Shown: positions 32,755 to 42,225, numbered from the stretch's first letter. The stretch is 44,087 nucleotides of DNA from an uncultured Ruminococcus sp. (GCA_947169885.1 CAMVRM010000026.1:1-44087); one strand, 5' to 3'. Translations and numbers: made by a program. Notes: generated from the sequence alone by a model not told the origin.

Positions 32755-33186
32755 GTGGTTTTTATCGGAAATTCTGCTGTTATAAAACAGGAAACAAAAT
32801 ATATCGCCGTGTGGGAGCTGATACTCTCGGCGGCATTGCAGGCGGTGTTTCTTATCATCGGGAAGTGGGACTATAAAGTTCTGCTGGGGAATATCTGGTC
32901 TGCGCCGTTTGCGGTGCTGAACTTTTATCTGATGTGCCGCACGGTCGAAAAAACGCTCGAAAAGGGCGAGAATGACGAAAAGGAAGCAAGGGACTTTGCA
33001 AAGCTGTCGCAGACGATGAGAAGCTTCATGATACTGGGAGTGGCGGTCATCGGCGTTGTAGTTCCCGTGTTTTCGATATGGACGGCGATACTTCCGCTGC
33101 TTTTCCCGAGGATAGCGGCATTTTTAAGAGTTTTGTTCAATAAGGAGAAAGATACAGTGGAACGAGGTGAAGATCATGGAGAATAA
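32755..33186 (+). CDS. atpI: ATP synthase subunit I-like membrane protein, ~143 aa
   Basis: The protein holds four hydrophobic segments in the AtpI layout. IKQETKYIAVWELILS begins the first helix, GKWDYKVLLGNIWSAPFAVLNF holds the second and third, and SWTAILP-like helices close it after an acidic linker. AtpI helps to assemble the c-ring in studied bacteria. The start is unsure: GTG 32755 with a GGAAAGAAG stretch before it, or TTG 32740 without any site. It overlaps atpB by 11 bases. Its place directly before atpB is the usual one and supports the name more than the sequence does. Confidence 0.75.
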   Translation: MVFIGNSAVIKQETKYIAVWELILSAALQAVFLIIGKWDYKVLLGNIWSAPFAVLNFYLMCRTVEKTLEKGENDEKEARDFAKLSQTMRSFMILGVAVIGVVVPVFSIWTAILPLLFPRIAAFLRVLFNKEKDTVERGEDHGE

Positions 33187-34072
33187 AAGCAAAACGGCTG
33201 CGTTCAAGGCGGCGGACGTTCTGCTGATACTCATGATGATACTGCCTGTTGCGGCAGGGATAGTGCTGAAAGTGCTTTTTTCGCCTGCGACTGAGGGTAT
33301 CGAGATAAAGGGTGCGCTGGTCTATTTCAGCGTGAAAGCACCTTTGCAGGATCTTGTGATAACAGATGCGCAGATAAATTCATGGCTTGTGCTTATCTCT
33401 ATAACAGGCTTGTGCCTTTACCTGACGCACGGCATTCGTGCAGGGGTAAAAACAAAGCGGCAGTATGCGGCTGAGTGGGCAGTAGAAAAAGTCGAGGGGC
33501 TTATAAACGAGAACATGGGCGGCTTTTTTAAAGGCTTTGCGCCGTTTATCGCTGCGATGCTGGCACTGTCGGCATTTTCGAGCCTTATGTCGCTTGCAGG
33601 GCTGTTTCCGCCGACCTCAGACCTGAACGTTGTGGCAGGCTGGGCGATACTTACGTTCATACTCATGACCTATTACAGAATGAAGTGCGGTATTGTTACA
33701 TACTTCAAATCGTTCGGCGATCCTGCGCCTGCGATGACACCGCTCAACATCATAAGCGAACTTGCAACGCCGCTTTCGATGTCTTTCCGTCACTACGGAA
33801 ACATTCTTTCAGGCTCGGTAATATCGGTGCTTGTGACCGCAGGACTGACAGGACTTTCAAAAGCGATATTCGGCAGCATGGCAGACACGTTCCCTCTGCT
33901 GAGAGTGGGACTTCCCGCAGTTCTGAGCATATATTTCGATGTGTTCAGCGGACTTCTGCAAGCTTACATATTCGCAATGCTGACTATGCTTTACACGGCA
34001 GGCGCTTTCCCTGCTGATGCTTATTTCAGCAAACATCCCGACAAGAAGCCTGAAACGCAGGCTGAGGCTTAA
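33176..34072 (+). CDS. atpB: F-type ATP synthase subunit a, 298 aa
   Basis: ATG 33176 has GAGGTGA five bases before it; the in-frame GTG at 33167 is part of that site. The protein has five to six membrane segments. The segment TPLSMSFRHYGNILSGS contains the essential Arg that faces the rotor (the family pattern is L-S-x-R-x-x-G-N). DVFSGLLQAYIFAMLTMLY provides the Gln and Tyr of the last helix. It forms the ion half-channels of the stator with b and c. The N-terminal part carries a long periplasmic stretch (TEGIEIKGALVYFSVKAPL). Confidence 0.93.
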   Translation: MENKSKTAAFKAADVLLILMMILPVAAGIVLKVLFSPATEGIEIKGALVYFSVKAPLQDLVITDAQINSWLVLISITGLCLYLTHGIRAGVKTKRQYAAEWAVEKVEGLINENMGGFFKGFAPFIAAMLALSAFSSLMSLAGLFPPTSDLNVVAGWAILTFILMTYYRMKCGIVTYFKSFGDPAPAMTPLNIISELATPLSMSFRHYGNILSGSVISVLVTAGLTGLSKAIFGSMADTFPLLRVGLPAVLSIYFDVFSGLLQAYIFAMLTMLYTAGAFPADAYFSKHPDKKPETQAEA

Positions 34073-34120
34073 ACTTAAAATAAGTAAACAAAAAACAATA
34101 ACATACACATTCGGAGGTAA

Positions 34121-34411
<291 letters not shown>

Positions 34412-34421
34412 GTGAACGGAT

Positions 34422-34928
34422 ATGCAGTCATTAGATGTAATTTCTATCAACATATGGCAGATAGTCATTTCTCTGTGCAATCTGGTGATACTGTTCCTTA
34501 TCGTTAAGAAGCTGCTGTTCAAGCCTGTCAAGAATCTGCTCGCCGAGCGTGAAGCAATGGCTAATGCTGAGTACGAAAAGGCAAAGACTGCCCGTGCGGA
34601 AGCTGAAAAGAGCCGTGACGAGTGGGACGAGAAGATGAAAGCCGCAGACGATGAGGCTTCACGCATCGTTAAAACAGCTTCGGATAACGCTAAGATACTG
34701 AGCGAACGTATCGAGGCTGAGGCTAAGGATAAGGCTGAACATATCGTTTCTTCCGCAAGGACCGAAGCTGACCTTGAATACAAGAGAGCTTCGGACAGCA
34801 TCAGGGGCGAGATAGTGGACGTTTCGACCTCTATCGTTGAGAAAGTCCTTGAAAGCGAGATAGACAAGAATAAGCATCACGAGCTTATCAACTCTTTCCT
34901 CGATAAGATTGGAGAGACACACTCATGA
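34422..34928 (+). CDS. atpF: F-type ATP synthase subunit b, 168 aa
   Basis: One membrane helix near residues 8-28 (IWQIVISLCNLVILFLIV) is followed by the usual FKPVKNLLAEREAM and a long, charged coiled coil with heptads of Ala, Glu and Lys (AEAEKSRDEWDEKMK). It forms the outer stalk that holds alpha/beta against rotation. Only one b gene is present, so a homodimer is expected. It starts 10 bases after atpE. The stop overlaps the atpH start (ATGA). Length is normal. Confidence 0.95.
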   Translation: MQSLDVISINIWQIVISLCNLVILFLIVKKLLFKPVKNLLAEREAMANAEYEKAKTARAEAEKSRDEWDEKMKAADDEASRIVKTASDNAKILSERIEAEAKDKAEHIVSSARTEADLEYKRASDSIRGEIVDVSTSIVEKVLESEIDKNKHHELINSFLDKIGETHS

Positions 34929-35455
34929 ATGATACCGCTAAGGATTACGCAAGGGGCTTGTACATGATAGCCGCCGAGGAGCGCCGTGAAAGAGAGTATC
35001 TGGACGAACTCAGGGTCATAGCTCAGGCGTTCGATGAGAACCCGACATACCGTGCGGTGCTTTCTGCGCCCTCGATACCGATGTCGACCCGTTCGGAACT
35101 TATCGAACAGGCGTTCGGAAAGGCGCTTTCGGTGAACACTGTTTCTTTCTTGCAGATACTTTGCAGAAGGGGATATGTGTTCATGTTCGAGCAGTGCTTT
35201 GAGGAGTTCAGAAAGCTGTTTCTTGACTTCTCGAACACCGTCAGGGCAAGGGTGACAAGCGCTGTGCCGCTTACTGAAACGGAGAAGATCAAAGTTTCGG
35301 AAAAGCTTTATACGCTGACGGGACAGACTGCCATGATACGCTATGAAGTCGACCCCGACATACTCGGCGGAATAATAATCGAAACAGATGAACAGATCAT
35401 TGACGGCAGCGTTCGCCGCCGCTTAAAAGAAATCAAGGAAGTGATCGACAAGTGA
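34925..35455 (+). CDS. atpH: F-type ATP synthase subunit delta, 176 aa
   Basis: The N-terminal six-helix part ([20 protein letters not shown]) and the C-terminal [21 protein letters not shown] with the family signature [20 protein letters not shown] fit the delta/OSCP subunit. It links the b stalk to the top of the alpha3beta3 head. Its ATG overlaps the atpF stop. Its stop overlaps the GTG of atpA (GTGA), so the three genes are translationally coupled. Length is normal. Confidence 0.96.
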   Translation: MNDTAKDYARGLYMIAAEERREREYLDELRVIAQAFDENPTYRAVLSAPSIPMSTRSELIEQAFGKALSVNTVSFLQILCRRGYVFMFEQCFEEFRKLFLDFSNTVRARVTSAVPLTETEKIKVSEKLYTLTGQTAMIRYEVDPDILGGIIIETDEQIIDGSVRRRLKEIKEVIDK

Positions 35456-36945
35456 GGATAAAGCCTGAAGAGATCAGCAGCATTATCAAAGAGCAGATCA
35501 AGGCGTACTCCGCAAAGGCAGAGATGCACGAAACGGGTACGGTCATACAGACGGGTGACGGTATCGCCACGATCTATGGTCTGAGACAGTGCATGGCTAA
35601 CGAACTTCTCGAATTTGAGGACGGCAGCTACGGCATCGCTCAGAACTTAGAAGACGAAACGGTTTCGGCTGCGATACTCGCAAATTCAAGCAATATAAAA
35701 GAAGGCACGGGCGTTCGCTGCACGGGCAGAGTTCTTTCAGTGCCGACAGGTGAAGCGCTGCTGGGACGTGTTGTAAATGCCCTCGGTATACCTATCGACG
35801 ACAAGGGCAGCATCGACACCAGCGAAACAAGACCTATCGAGTCTCCCGCCCCCGGAATAATCGAAAGACAGTCGGTAAACGTTCCGCTGCACACGGGCAT
35901 CAAGGCTATCGACAGCATGATACCGATAGGCAGAGGTCAGCGTGAGCTTATCATCGGCGACCGTCAGACAGGTAAGACCGAAATAGCTATCGACACTATC
36001 ATAAATCAGAAAAACACAGGCGTTATCTGCATCTATGTTGCAATAGGTCAGAAAAACACCTCTATCGTTCAGCTTGCGCACCAGCTGGAAAAAGCAGGCG
36101 CTATGCAGAACACAGTCATCGTTGCGGCTTCCGCTTCCGAAAGTGCGCCGCTGCAATACATCGCACCTTATTCGGGCTGTGCTATGGCTGAATATTTCAG
36201 AGAGCAGGGAAAAGACGTGCTTATCGTTTATGACGATCTTTCAAAGCACGCTGTTGCTTACAGAGCGCTTTCACTGCTTATCCGCCGTCCCCCCGGACGT
36301 GAGGCTTACCCCGGTGACGTTTTCTACCTGCATTCCAGACTGCTTGAAAGAGCGGCTTGCGTTGCAAAGGAATACGGCGGCGGCTCGATAACTGCACTGC
36401 CTATCGTTGAGACACAGGCAGGCGACGTTTCGGCATACATACCCACGAACGTTATATCCATTACTGACGGACAGATATTCCTTGAGACCGAACTTTTCCA
36501 CTCGGGCGTTATCCCTGCGATAAACCCGGGTATCTCAGTAAGCCGTGTCGGCGGTTCGGCACAGCTGAAAGCCATGAAGAAAGTTTCGGGAACGCTGAAA
36601 CTTCTGTATTCACAGTACAGAGAACTGCAATCCTTTGCGCAGTACGGTTCAGACCTTGACGCTGACACAAAGTCACGTCTTGCATTGGGTGACAGAATAG
36701 TTGCAGTACTCAAACAGGGCAGGAATGCGCCTGTTCGTCCCGGCTGTCAGATAGCGATAGTTTATGCAGTTATCAACGGCTATCTGAATGACATTCCTGT
36801 TGAGGGAGTGGCTGAATACGAACAGCAGCTTTATGCAGTCTTAGAGAGCAGATACCTTCCGCTTCTTGAAAGACTGGAAAGCAATTTCTACGAGGACGAG
36901 GACATCGAGACCTTGAAAAAGGCTCTTTCCGAAGTGACGAGGTGA
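35452..36945 (+). CDS. atpA: F-type ATP synthase subunit alpha, 497 aa
   Basis: The start is a GTG that overlaps the atpH stop. [19 protein letters not shown] is the N-terminal helix for delta binding. The nucleotide domain has Walker A GDRQTGKT at 169-176, [15 protein letters not shown] as the Walker B region, and the alpha signature [17 protein letters not shown]. The alpha subunit holds non-catalytic nucleotides and builds the hexamer with beta. No beta gene is present in this cluster. Length (497-510) is normal. Confidence 0.98.
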   Translation: MRIKPEEISSIIKEQIKAYSAKAEMHETGTVIQTGDGIATIYGLRQCMANELLEFEDGSYGIAQNLEDETVSAAILANSSNIKEGTGVRCTGRVLSVPTGEALLGRVVNALGIPIDDKGSIDTSETRPIESPAPGIIERQSVNVPLHTGIKAIDSMIPIGRGQRELIIGDRQTGKTEIAIDTIINQKNTGVICIYVAIGQKNTSIVQLAHQLEKAGAMQNTVIVAASASESAPLQYIAPYSGCAMAEYFREQGKDVLIVYDDLSKHAVAYRALSLLIRRPPGREAYPGDVFYLHSRLLERAACVAKEYGGGSITALPIVETQAGDVSAYIPTNVISITDGQIFLETELFHSGVIPAINPGISVSRVGGSAQLKAMKKVSGTLKLLYSQYRELQSFAQYGSDLDADTKSRLALGDRIVAVLKQGRNAPVRPGCQIAIVYAVINGYLNDIPVEGVAEYEQQLYAVLESRYLPLLERLESNFYEDEDIETLKKALSEVTR

Positions 36946-36949
36946 GCTT

Positions 36950-37771
36950 GTGGGAGCAGACATCAAAAAGCTCAAAGGGCGCATCAGAAGTATTGATTCA
37001 ACGTTGCATCTGACGAAAGCTATGGGGCTTGTTGCGTCCTCAAAGATACGCAAAGCAAATGAAGCTATGGCGGCATCTAAGGAATACGCAAACGGTGCAG
37101 CTGAGATAATCTCACGTCTTGCCGCCGAGACTTCCTGCCGAAACAATCCCTATCTGCGAAAGAGCGAAGGCAGCCGTGAAAAGCTTATCGTCATTGCAGG
37201 CGACAGAGGTCTTGCAGGCGGCTACAACGCAGGCATTTTCCGCACGCTCCGTGACTATCCCAACAAGGACATCGCCGAGATGATACCGATCGGAAAAAAG
37301 GCTTGTGACAGGCTGGGCGAGGGTTTTATATCTGCGGAGACTTTTTCCTATGAAGAAGCGCACTCGCTGGGTGTAAGGCTGTGCAAAGAGTTTGTGAACG
37401 GTGAGTTCGACAAGCTGACGGTCATCTGCACCGAGTATGTTTCGATGATGAGCCAAGTTCCGAGAGCAGTGCCGATCTTTCCTCTCGAAGCCAAAAGCAG
37501 TGCTGAAAAGTCGGCTGTAAGTTTTGTGTTCGAGCCGAGCGAGGACGAGGTTCTGCGTTCGTTCGTTCCCGACTATGTTACAGCTTTGCTGATAGCGTGC
37601 GTCAGAGAGAGTTTTGCATCGGAAGTTTCGGCAAGACGAGTTGCAATGGATTCCGCAGGCAAGAACGCCAAGCAGATGATAGATGATTTGCAGCTTGAAT
37701 ACAACCGTGCAAGACAGTCGATGATAACTCAGGAGATCACCGAGATAGTTGCAGGCGCAGGGGCGAATTAA
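36950..37771 (+). CDS. atpG: F-type ATP synthase subunit gamma, 273 aa
   Basis: GTG start, four bases after the atpA stop. The first helix KKLKGRIRSIDSTLHLTKAM and the closing helix ARRVAMDSAGKNAKQMIDD with RQSMITQEITEIVAGA form the coiled-coil shaft that turns inside alpha3beta3. LIVIAGDRGLAGGYNAGIF is the conserved central strand. In nearly all F-type operons atpD and atpC follow; here only ~115 bases without coding capacity lie between it and lysS. Confidence 0.97.
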   Translation: MGADIKKLKGRIRSIDSTLHLTKAMGLVASSKIRKANEAMAASKEYANGAAEIISRLAAETSCRNNPYLRKSEGSREKLIVIAGDRGLAGGYNAGIFRTLRDYPNKDIAEMIPIGKKACDRLGEGFISAETFSYEEAHSLGVRLCKEFVNGEFDKLTVICTEYVSMMSQVPRAVPIFPLEAKSSAEKSAVSFVFEPSEDEVLRSFVPDYVTALLIACVRESFASEVSARRVAMDSAGKNAKQMIDDLQLEYNRARQSMITQEITEIVAGAGAN

Positions 37772-37886
37772 GGTTCGCATACACAAGTTATCCGCACTGC
37801 GCAGCATTAAAACGATCATTACACATTTGAAAAGAATTTTAGAATTCCGGATTCCGAATTACTAAGAAGGGTGGTTTGTTTAAATA

Positions 37887-39473
37887 ATGAGTGAAGTAAA
37901 GGAAAACACCACAGCTCCCGAGGAAGCGGAACTTTCTCAGGAGCAGATAAGCGAATACAAGAAGATACGCATGGAAAAGCTGGACGCTCTCAAAGCAGAA
38001 GGCTGTGACCCGTTCGAGATAACCAAGTTCGATGTTACAGCAAGCTGCGAGGAAGCTAAGGCTAAGTTCGAGGCTGTTGAAGCTGAGTGCAAGGCTCGGG
38101 CAGGCGAGGATGCTGAGGCTCTGGCGGCTCTGCTGGAAGAAAAGCGTGACCTTTGCCGTGTGAGCATCGCAGGACGTGTTATGTCCAAGCGCATGATGGG
38201 CAAGGCAAGTTTTATGGATATGCGTGACAAGAGCGGCAAGATGCAGCTTTATGTCCGCATGAACGAAGTGGGCAAGGAAAGTTTTGACCGCTACGTTAAA
38301 AAGGGCGACATCGGCGACATCGTGGGCGTTACGGGTTTTGTGTTCCGCACTAAAATGGGTGAGATCTCGGTTCACGCCGAAAGCTTTACTCTGCTTTCAA
38401 AGAACCTCCAGCCGCTCCCCGAAAAGTGGCACGGTCTCAAAGATCAGGACACACGTTACAGACAGCGCTACACCGACCTTATCTGCAATCCCGAGGTCAA
38501 GGACACATTTATCAAGCGTTCCAAGATAATCTCGACTATCCGCCGTTTCCTTGACGAAAAGGGCTTTATGGAAGTTGAGACACCTATGCTCGTTTCCAAC
38601 GCAGGCGGCGCAGCTGCAAGACCTTTCGAGACACACTACAACGCTCTTGACGAAGATGTTAAGCTGAGGATCAGTCTTGAACTTTACTTAAAGCGTCTGA
38701 TCGTCGGCGGTCTGGAAAGAGTATACGAGATAGGCAGAGTGTTCCGCAACGAGGGCGTTGATGCACGTCACAATCCTGAGTTCACCCTCATGGAGCTGTA
38801 TCAGGCTTACACCGACTACAACGGCATGATGGAACTGACCGAGGAGATGTTCAGGCATCTTGCCATGACCGTTTGCGGCAGCACCGAGATACCCTACGGC
38901 GATCACACGATCGACTTAGGCAAGCCGTTTGCAAAGATGACGATGATCGAAGCTGTCAAGCAGTACAGCGGTGTTGATTTCTCCGAGATACACACGGTTG
39001 AAGAAGCGAGGGAAGCAGCAAAGGCTCACCACGTTGAGTTCGAGGAGCGCCACAAGAGAGGCGATATACTGAACCTGTTCTTCGAGGAGTTCGTTGAGGA
39101 GCATCTGATCCAGCCGACATTCATCACCGATCACCCGATCGAGATAAGCCCTCTCACCAAGAAAAAGCCGGGACACCCCGACACGGTGGAGCGTTTTGAA
39201 CTTTTCATCAACACATGGGAGATGTGCAATGCCTATTCTGAGCTGAACGACCCGATCGACCAGCGTGAGCGTTTCAAGGCACAGGAAGAAGCACTGAGCC
39301 AGGGCGACGAGGAAGCAAACCGCACCGACGAGGATTTCCTTCGTGCGCTTGAAATAGGAATGCCCCCCACAGGCGGCATCGGCTACGGCATAGACAGACT
39401 TGTTATGCTCCTGACCAATTCACCTGCTATCAGAGATGTTCTGCTGTTCCCGACGATGAAGTCGCTAGACTAA
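37887..39473 (+). CDS. lysS: Lysine--tRNA ligase, class II, 528 aa
   Basis: The N-terminal helix is longer than usual and very acidic. An OB-fold anticodon-binding domain follows (RVSIAGRVMSKRMMGKASFM). The class II core has motif 1 near FMEVETPMLVSNAGGAAARP, motif 2 in RNEGVDARHNPEFTLMELYQ and motif 3 in GGIGYGIDRLVMLLTNS. It loads lysine onto tRNA-Lys with ATP. A weak AAGGGTGG site lies ~13 bases before the ATG. No T-box is visible before the gene. It may be partly transcribed with the ATP synthase genes because there is no terminator after atpG. Confidence 0.98.
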   Translation: MSEVKENTTAPEEAELSQEQISEYKKIRMEKLDALKAEGCDPFEITKFDVTASCEEAKAKFEAVEAECKARAGEDAEALAALLEEKRDLCRVSIAGRVMSKRMMGKASFMDMRDKSGKMQLYVRMNEVGKESFDRYVKKGDIGDIVGVTGFVFRTKMGEISVHAESFTLLSKNLQPLPEKWHGLKDQDTRYRQRYTDLICNPEVKDTFIKRSKIISTIRRFLDEKGFMEVETPMLVSNAGGAAARPFETHYNALDEDVKLRISLELYLKRLIVGGLERVYEIGRVFRNEGVDARHNPEFTLMELYQAYTDYNGMMELTEEMFRHLAMTVCGSTEIPYGDHTIDLGKPFAKMTMIEAVKQYSGVDFSEIHTVEEAREAAKAHHVEFEERHKRGDILNLFFEEFVEEHLIQPTFITDHPIEISPLTKKKPGHPDTVERFELFINTWEMCNAYSELNDPIDQRERFKAQEEALSQGDEEANRTDEDFLRALEIGMPPTGGIGYGIDRLVMLLTNSPAIRDVLLFPTMKSLD

Positions 39474-39517
39474 AACACCACGTATTTACGTAGTTTCAGA
39501 AATTCAAAAGCCTCGAT

Positions 39518-39577
39518 CTTTCGTAAATTTTAGGCATTTGTTCGTCAGAAATAAGCCTTAAAAATGTTTTACGAAAG
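39518..39577. repeat. 60-bp imperfect inverted repeat after lysS
   Basis: CTTTCGTAAA (39518-39527) and TTTACGAAAG (39568-39577) are exact reverse complements; AGGC and GCCT continue the pairing inside with a few bulges. No T-run follows, so it is not an ordinary terminator. Confidence 0.55.
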
Positions 39578-39691
39578 TCAAAAATCGTAAAAAATACGAA
39601 GAAAATACGAAAACACGCCGAATCCGAGAATGTACTTCATTTTTTTGGATAAAAACAACATATATATCATATTCAGACTTATGATAGTATA

Positions 39692-39725
39692 ACAGCCTGC
39701 TGCATTGACCAGCAGGCTGTTTTTA
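39692..39725 (+). terminator. Strong Rho-independent terminator downstream of lysS
   Basis: ACAGCCTGCTG (39692-39702) and CAGCAGGCTGT (39710-39720) form an 11-bp perfect stem with a seven-base loop and a T-run. Confidence 0.92.
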
Positions 39726-39888
39726 TAACTCAAACCATAGGTTTTTACAGTGGGTAATAATAGTCTTAGTCGGCGTAGGTCTAGTCGTGAAAGAGTAAAT
39801 CATATCAGCCCTAAGTAGTAATATATGATATATCGATAGTACTCTCTGTAATTTTTTTACGCTTAGTTTTATTTCTGATGTAAAATAG

Positions 39889-39917
39889 TTGCATTTTTTG
39901 AGATTGTGTGGTATAAT
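39889..39917 (+). promoter_or_regulatory. Promoter of the ATPase/RloB-like pair
   Basis: TTGCAT (39889-39894), 17 bases, TATAAT (39912-39917), about 30 bases before the start codon. Confidence 0.68.
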
Positions 39918-39949
39918 ACTAATATACGATAACTATAGGAGGACTGGCT

Positions 39950-41077
39950 ATGCTGAAATACTATGAAGTGGAGAATTTTCGATCTTTTAAGAACAAGACC
40001 ATATTTTCCCTGGAGAAAACGAATTATAAGGTGTTGGAGGAGACCAATACCGTGCGAGGTCTGTTGAAAGGCGTTCTGTTTGTCGGAGCGAATGCATCTG
40101 GAAAATCCGGTGCGCTTCTGCCGGTTAAACTTCTGCTGGATATGCTTTTTGGAAAAGCGGAGATCCCATTTGAGATGTATCACTGCCTCTTCAGTATGAA
40201 TCCTGCTGTTTCCATGCGTTTTGTGTTTGATATCAAAGGCTCTGAAATAGACTATTCTATCAAGTATCATAATGACGGCTCTGCAATTCATGAACTTCTT
40301 AAAGTCGATGGAGAAACAGTTCTTGAAAGAGAAAACAGCTATGCAAAGGTGTCACTGACCGATCAAAAGGAATATACGGACATTCAGCTTAATACTCTGT
40401 TCCTGCGTGAGATATACTTTAATACACGCTTCAGAGGGCATCAGGTGTTGCAGGAGTGGTTTTCTTTCCTGTCATCCTCTATCTATCTGGACCTTTATAC
40501 AAGGAGAGCAAGTGTATACCGGGCATCCGGAATTGAACTGAGGAAATATCTGGAAGAAAAAGGCACAGATGAGATCAATGAGTTCTTTGAGGAATATAAC
40601 TTCGGTCAGCGCGTTGAATATGGGATGAATTCAGCAGGAAAAGCAGTTGCCTTCTTCGGAGAAGATAAGCACATCTTTATGAAGCGTAATGGTATCAATG
40701 AACCGATCCTCCTGGAAATGGAATCGACAGGTACACAGAATCTGCTTAACCTTTTGCCTGCTTTCTTCCATTGCACACATAAAGGCGGCTTGTTGATACT
40801 TGATGAATTTTCCAGTGGTTTCCATAACGACCTTGAAAAACTCCTGATCCGCTACTTCATGAAGTATTCCACGAATGCTCAGATGCTGTTTGTGACGCAT
40901 TCTACTAATTTGCTGTCAAGCAGTATCCTTCGTCCCGATCAGTTATATACAGTAGAATTCAGTAAAGACGGGAGTCGGATCAAACGTTTTTCTGATGAGA
41001 AACCGAGAGAAGCGCAGAATATGGAAAAGATGTATTTAGGTGGTGTGTTTGGTGGACTTCCAAGATATGAGAATTGA
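39950..41077 (+). CDS. AAA/ABC-type ATPase, RloA/AbiLi-like, 375 aa
   Basis: LKYYEVENFRSFKNKTIFSL is the usual start of the SMC/RecF-like ATPases of defence systems. Walker A is GANASGKS at 46-53. Walker B is LLILDEF around 281-287, followed by SSGFH; THSTNLL near 317 is the H-loop. The middle part is helical and specific to the subfamily. AGGAGG lies seven bases before the ATG. It overlaps the next gene by 11 bases. ATPase plus TOPRIM/RloB gene pairs include AbiL, RloA/RloB and PARIS (AriA/AriB), in which the ATPase senses phage and releases or activates the partner. The type cannot be told exactly from sequence by eye. Confidence 0.82.
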   Translation: MLKYYEVENFRSFKNKTIFSLEKTNYKVLEETNTVRGLLKGVLFVGANASGKSGALLPVKLLLDMLFGKAEIPFEMYHCLFSMNPAVSMRFVFDIKGSEIDYSIKYHNDGSAIHELLKVDGETVLERENSYAKVSLTDQKEYTDIQLNTLFLREIYFNTRFRGHQVLQEWFSFLSSSIYLDLYTRRASVYRASGIELRKYLEEKGTDEINEFFEEYNFGQRVEYGMNSAGKAVAFFGEDKHIFMKRNGINEPILLEMESTGTQNLLNLLPAFFHCTHKGGLLILDEFSSGFHNDLEKLLIRYFMKYSTNAQMLFVTHSTNLLSSSILRPDQLYTVEFSKDGSRIKRFSDEKPREAQNMEKMYLGGVFGGLPRYEN

Positions 41078-41840
41078 GCTTCATAAGAACAAAAATATCG
41101 GTAAAGTCCTGTTTATAGTTGAAGGATCACGAACTGAGCCGTATATTATGACCAAGGTGTTTACGAGTATACTGGATTATCAACTCGAAACCAAACTGCG
41201 TGGAAAAGGGTATAAACAATACAATTCAAAAGTCGATCCGGATTCCAAGATATTTGTTATCAACGCTCAGCAGAGCAATATCCGGTTTATCGCGAAAGAT
41301 GATGGATATTTGAATAACCTATTCAAGGAATTGATTGAGGAGTATGATTTCGATATTGACAATGCTGCTATTTTCTATATATATGACCGTGATGACCGTT
41401 CCAATACAGATAATGCTTTTTTAGAGAATCTATTATCAAGGCTTGGAAACTCAAGAGATAACCCGGATTACGGCAGACAGGGCCTTCTGTTATTGAGTTA
41501 TCCTTCCATTGAAAGTTTTACATTATCTTGCTATTATGACAATGTGATCGGCATGGAGTTCGATACCGGTCAAAAATTGAAAACATTTCTTGGAGAACAA
41601 AATATTAGTAATCAGAGAATAGACGAGAACGCTTTGAAACATGCTGCCGCTGAGATGCTTGCCGCTCTTGGCGTGGTAAATGACTGCACTTACGACCTCG
41701 ATGATTTCTCTGAATGTAATCTGGATGTATATCATTATGAGGAAAGTCATAGAGAAAAAAGCGGCCTTTACCACTGCATGAGCCTATTGATCATTGCTTT
41801 AATGGATCTTGGATTGATTGAATTAATTCCCAAAAAATGA
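41067..41840 (+). CDS. RloB/TOPRIM-like protein (AbiLii-like), 257 aa
   Basis: ATG 41067 lies inside the end of the ATPase gene and is preferred over 41040 because KNIGKVLFIVEGSRTEPYI then sits near the N-terminus as in RloB-like proteins. Glu19 of this motif and the D-x-D pair at 107-109 (YIYDRDDRSN) form the TOPRIM-type acidic set. SYPSIESFTLSC matches the N/S-P-x-x-E motif that follows in RloB and AriB families. Such proteins are the toxic nuclease arm in related systems (AriB cuts host tRNA). All three acidic positions are intact, so the protein may be active. Confidence 0.75.
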   Translation: MRIELHKNKNIGKVLFIVEGSRTEPYIMTKVFTSILDYQLETKLRGKGYKQYNSKVDPDSKIFVINAQQSNIRFIAKDDGYLNNLFKELIEEYDFDIDNAAIFYIYDRDDRSNTDNAFLENLLSRLGNSRDNPDYGRQGLLLLSYPSIESFTLSCYYDNVIGMEFDTGQKLKTFLGEQNISNQRIDENALKHAAAEMLAALGVVNDCTYDLDDFSECNLDVYHYEESHREKSGLYHCMSLLIIALMDLGLIELIPKK

Positions 41841-41883
41841 AACAGCGGTGAGGTATTTCGCTTAATGATGCGCTAAATATTGT

Positions 41884-41981
41884 AAATAAACATAATGTCC
41901 ACATACTGCGGGTTCAAATGGTAAGGATAATTTCCCGATTGACTCCATAGTTTGTGGGCATCTTTTTTGTAATGTTTATTT
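41884..41981. repeat. Interrupted inverted repeat, possible structured RNA
   Basis: AAATAAACAT (41884-41893) pairs with ATGTTTATTT (41972-41981), and TGTCCACA (41896-41903) pairs with TGTGGGCA (41953-41960) allowing one G-U. The 11-base bulge between the arms on one side makes it a modest structure. It might be a non-coding RNA or a remnant of a mobile element. Confidence 0.4.
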
Positions 41982-42119
41982 TTGTAGTAATCTGATAAGC
42001 AAAAGAAAAGCCATATAGAACGTACCTGTTGCTCCACAAAGTAAACCTTGCCAACATAAGAACTCATGCGGATACGGAAACTTATCCTACGCTCAATGTA
42101 AAATATTAAAATACCATTT

Positions 42120-42151
42120 AATCCTCTGAGAGAATTTCAGAGGATTTTTTT
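42120..42151 (+). terminator. Rho-independent terminator upstream of the excisionase gene
   Basis: AATCCTCTGA (42120-42129) and TCAGAGGATT (42137-42146) form a 10-bp stem, with T's following. Confidence 0.88.
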
Positions 42152-42195
42152 ATAAAAACTCTCTTTTTTTAGAAATCAAAATTCATTTTTTTTAA

Positions 42196-42225
42196 TTGAA
42201 CACAACTTATCATATATCATATTAA
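42196..42225 (+). promoter_or_regulatory. Possible promoter of the xis-int genes
   Basis: TTGAAC (42196-42201), 18 bases, TATTAA (42220-42225), about 45 bases before the excisionase start. Confidence 0.45.

Larger units (their letters stand above)
39474..39949. other. Non-coding stretch between lysS and the accessory island
   Basis: No credible gene on either strand. It holds an imperfect inverted repeat (39518-39577), two tandem AAAATACGAA units just downstream, the terminator at 39692 and the island promoter at 39889. The DNA is clearly more A+T-rich than lysS, and the left end of the accessory island lies somewhere here. Confidence 0.6.

Noticed and set aside
41873-42067. Minus-strand ORF of 64 aa behind the defence pair
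   Set aside because: No ribosome site, no recognisable sequence, and it overlaps the interrupted inverted repeat.
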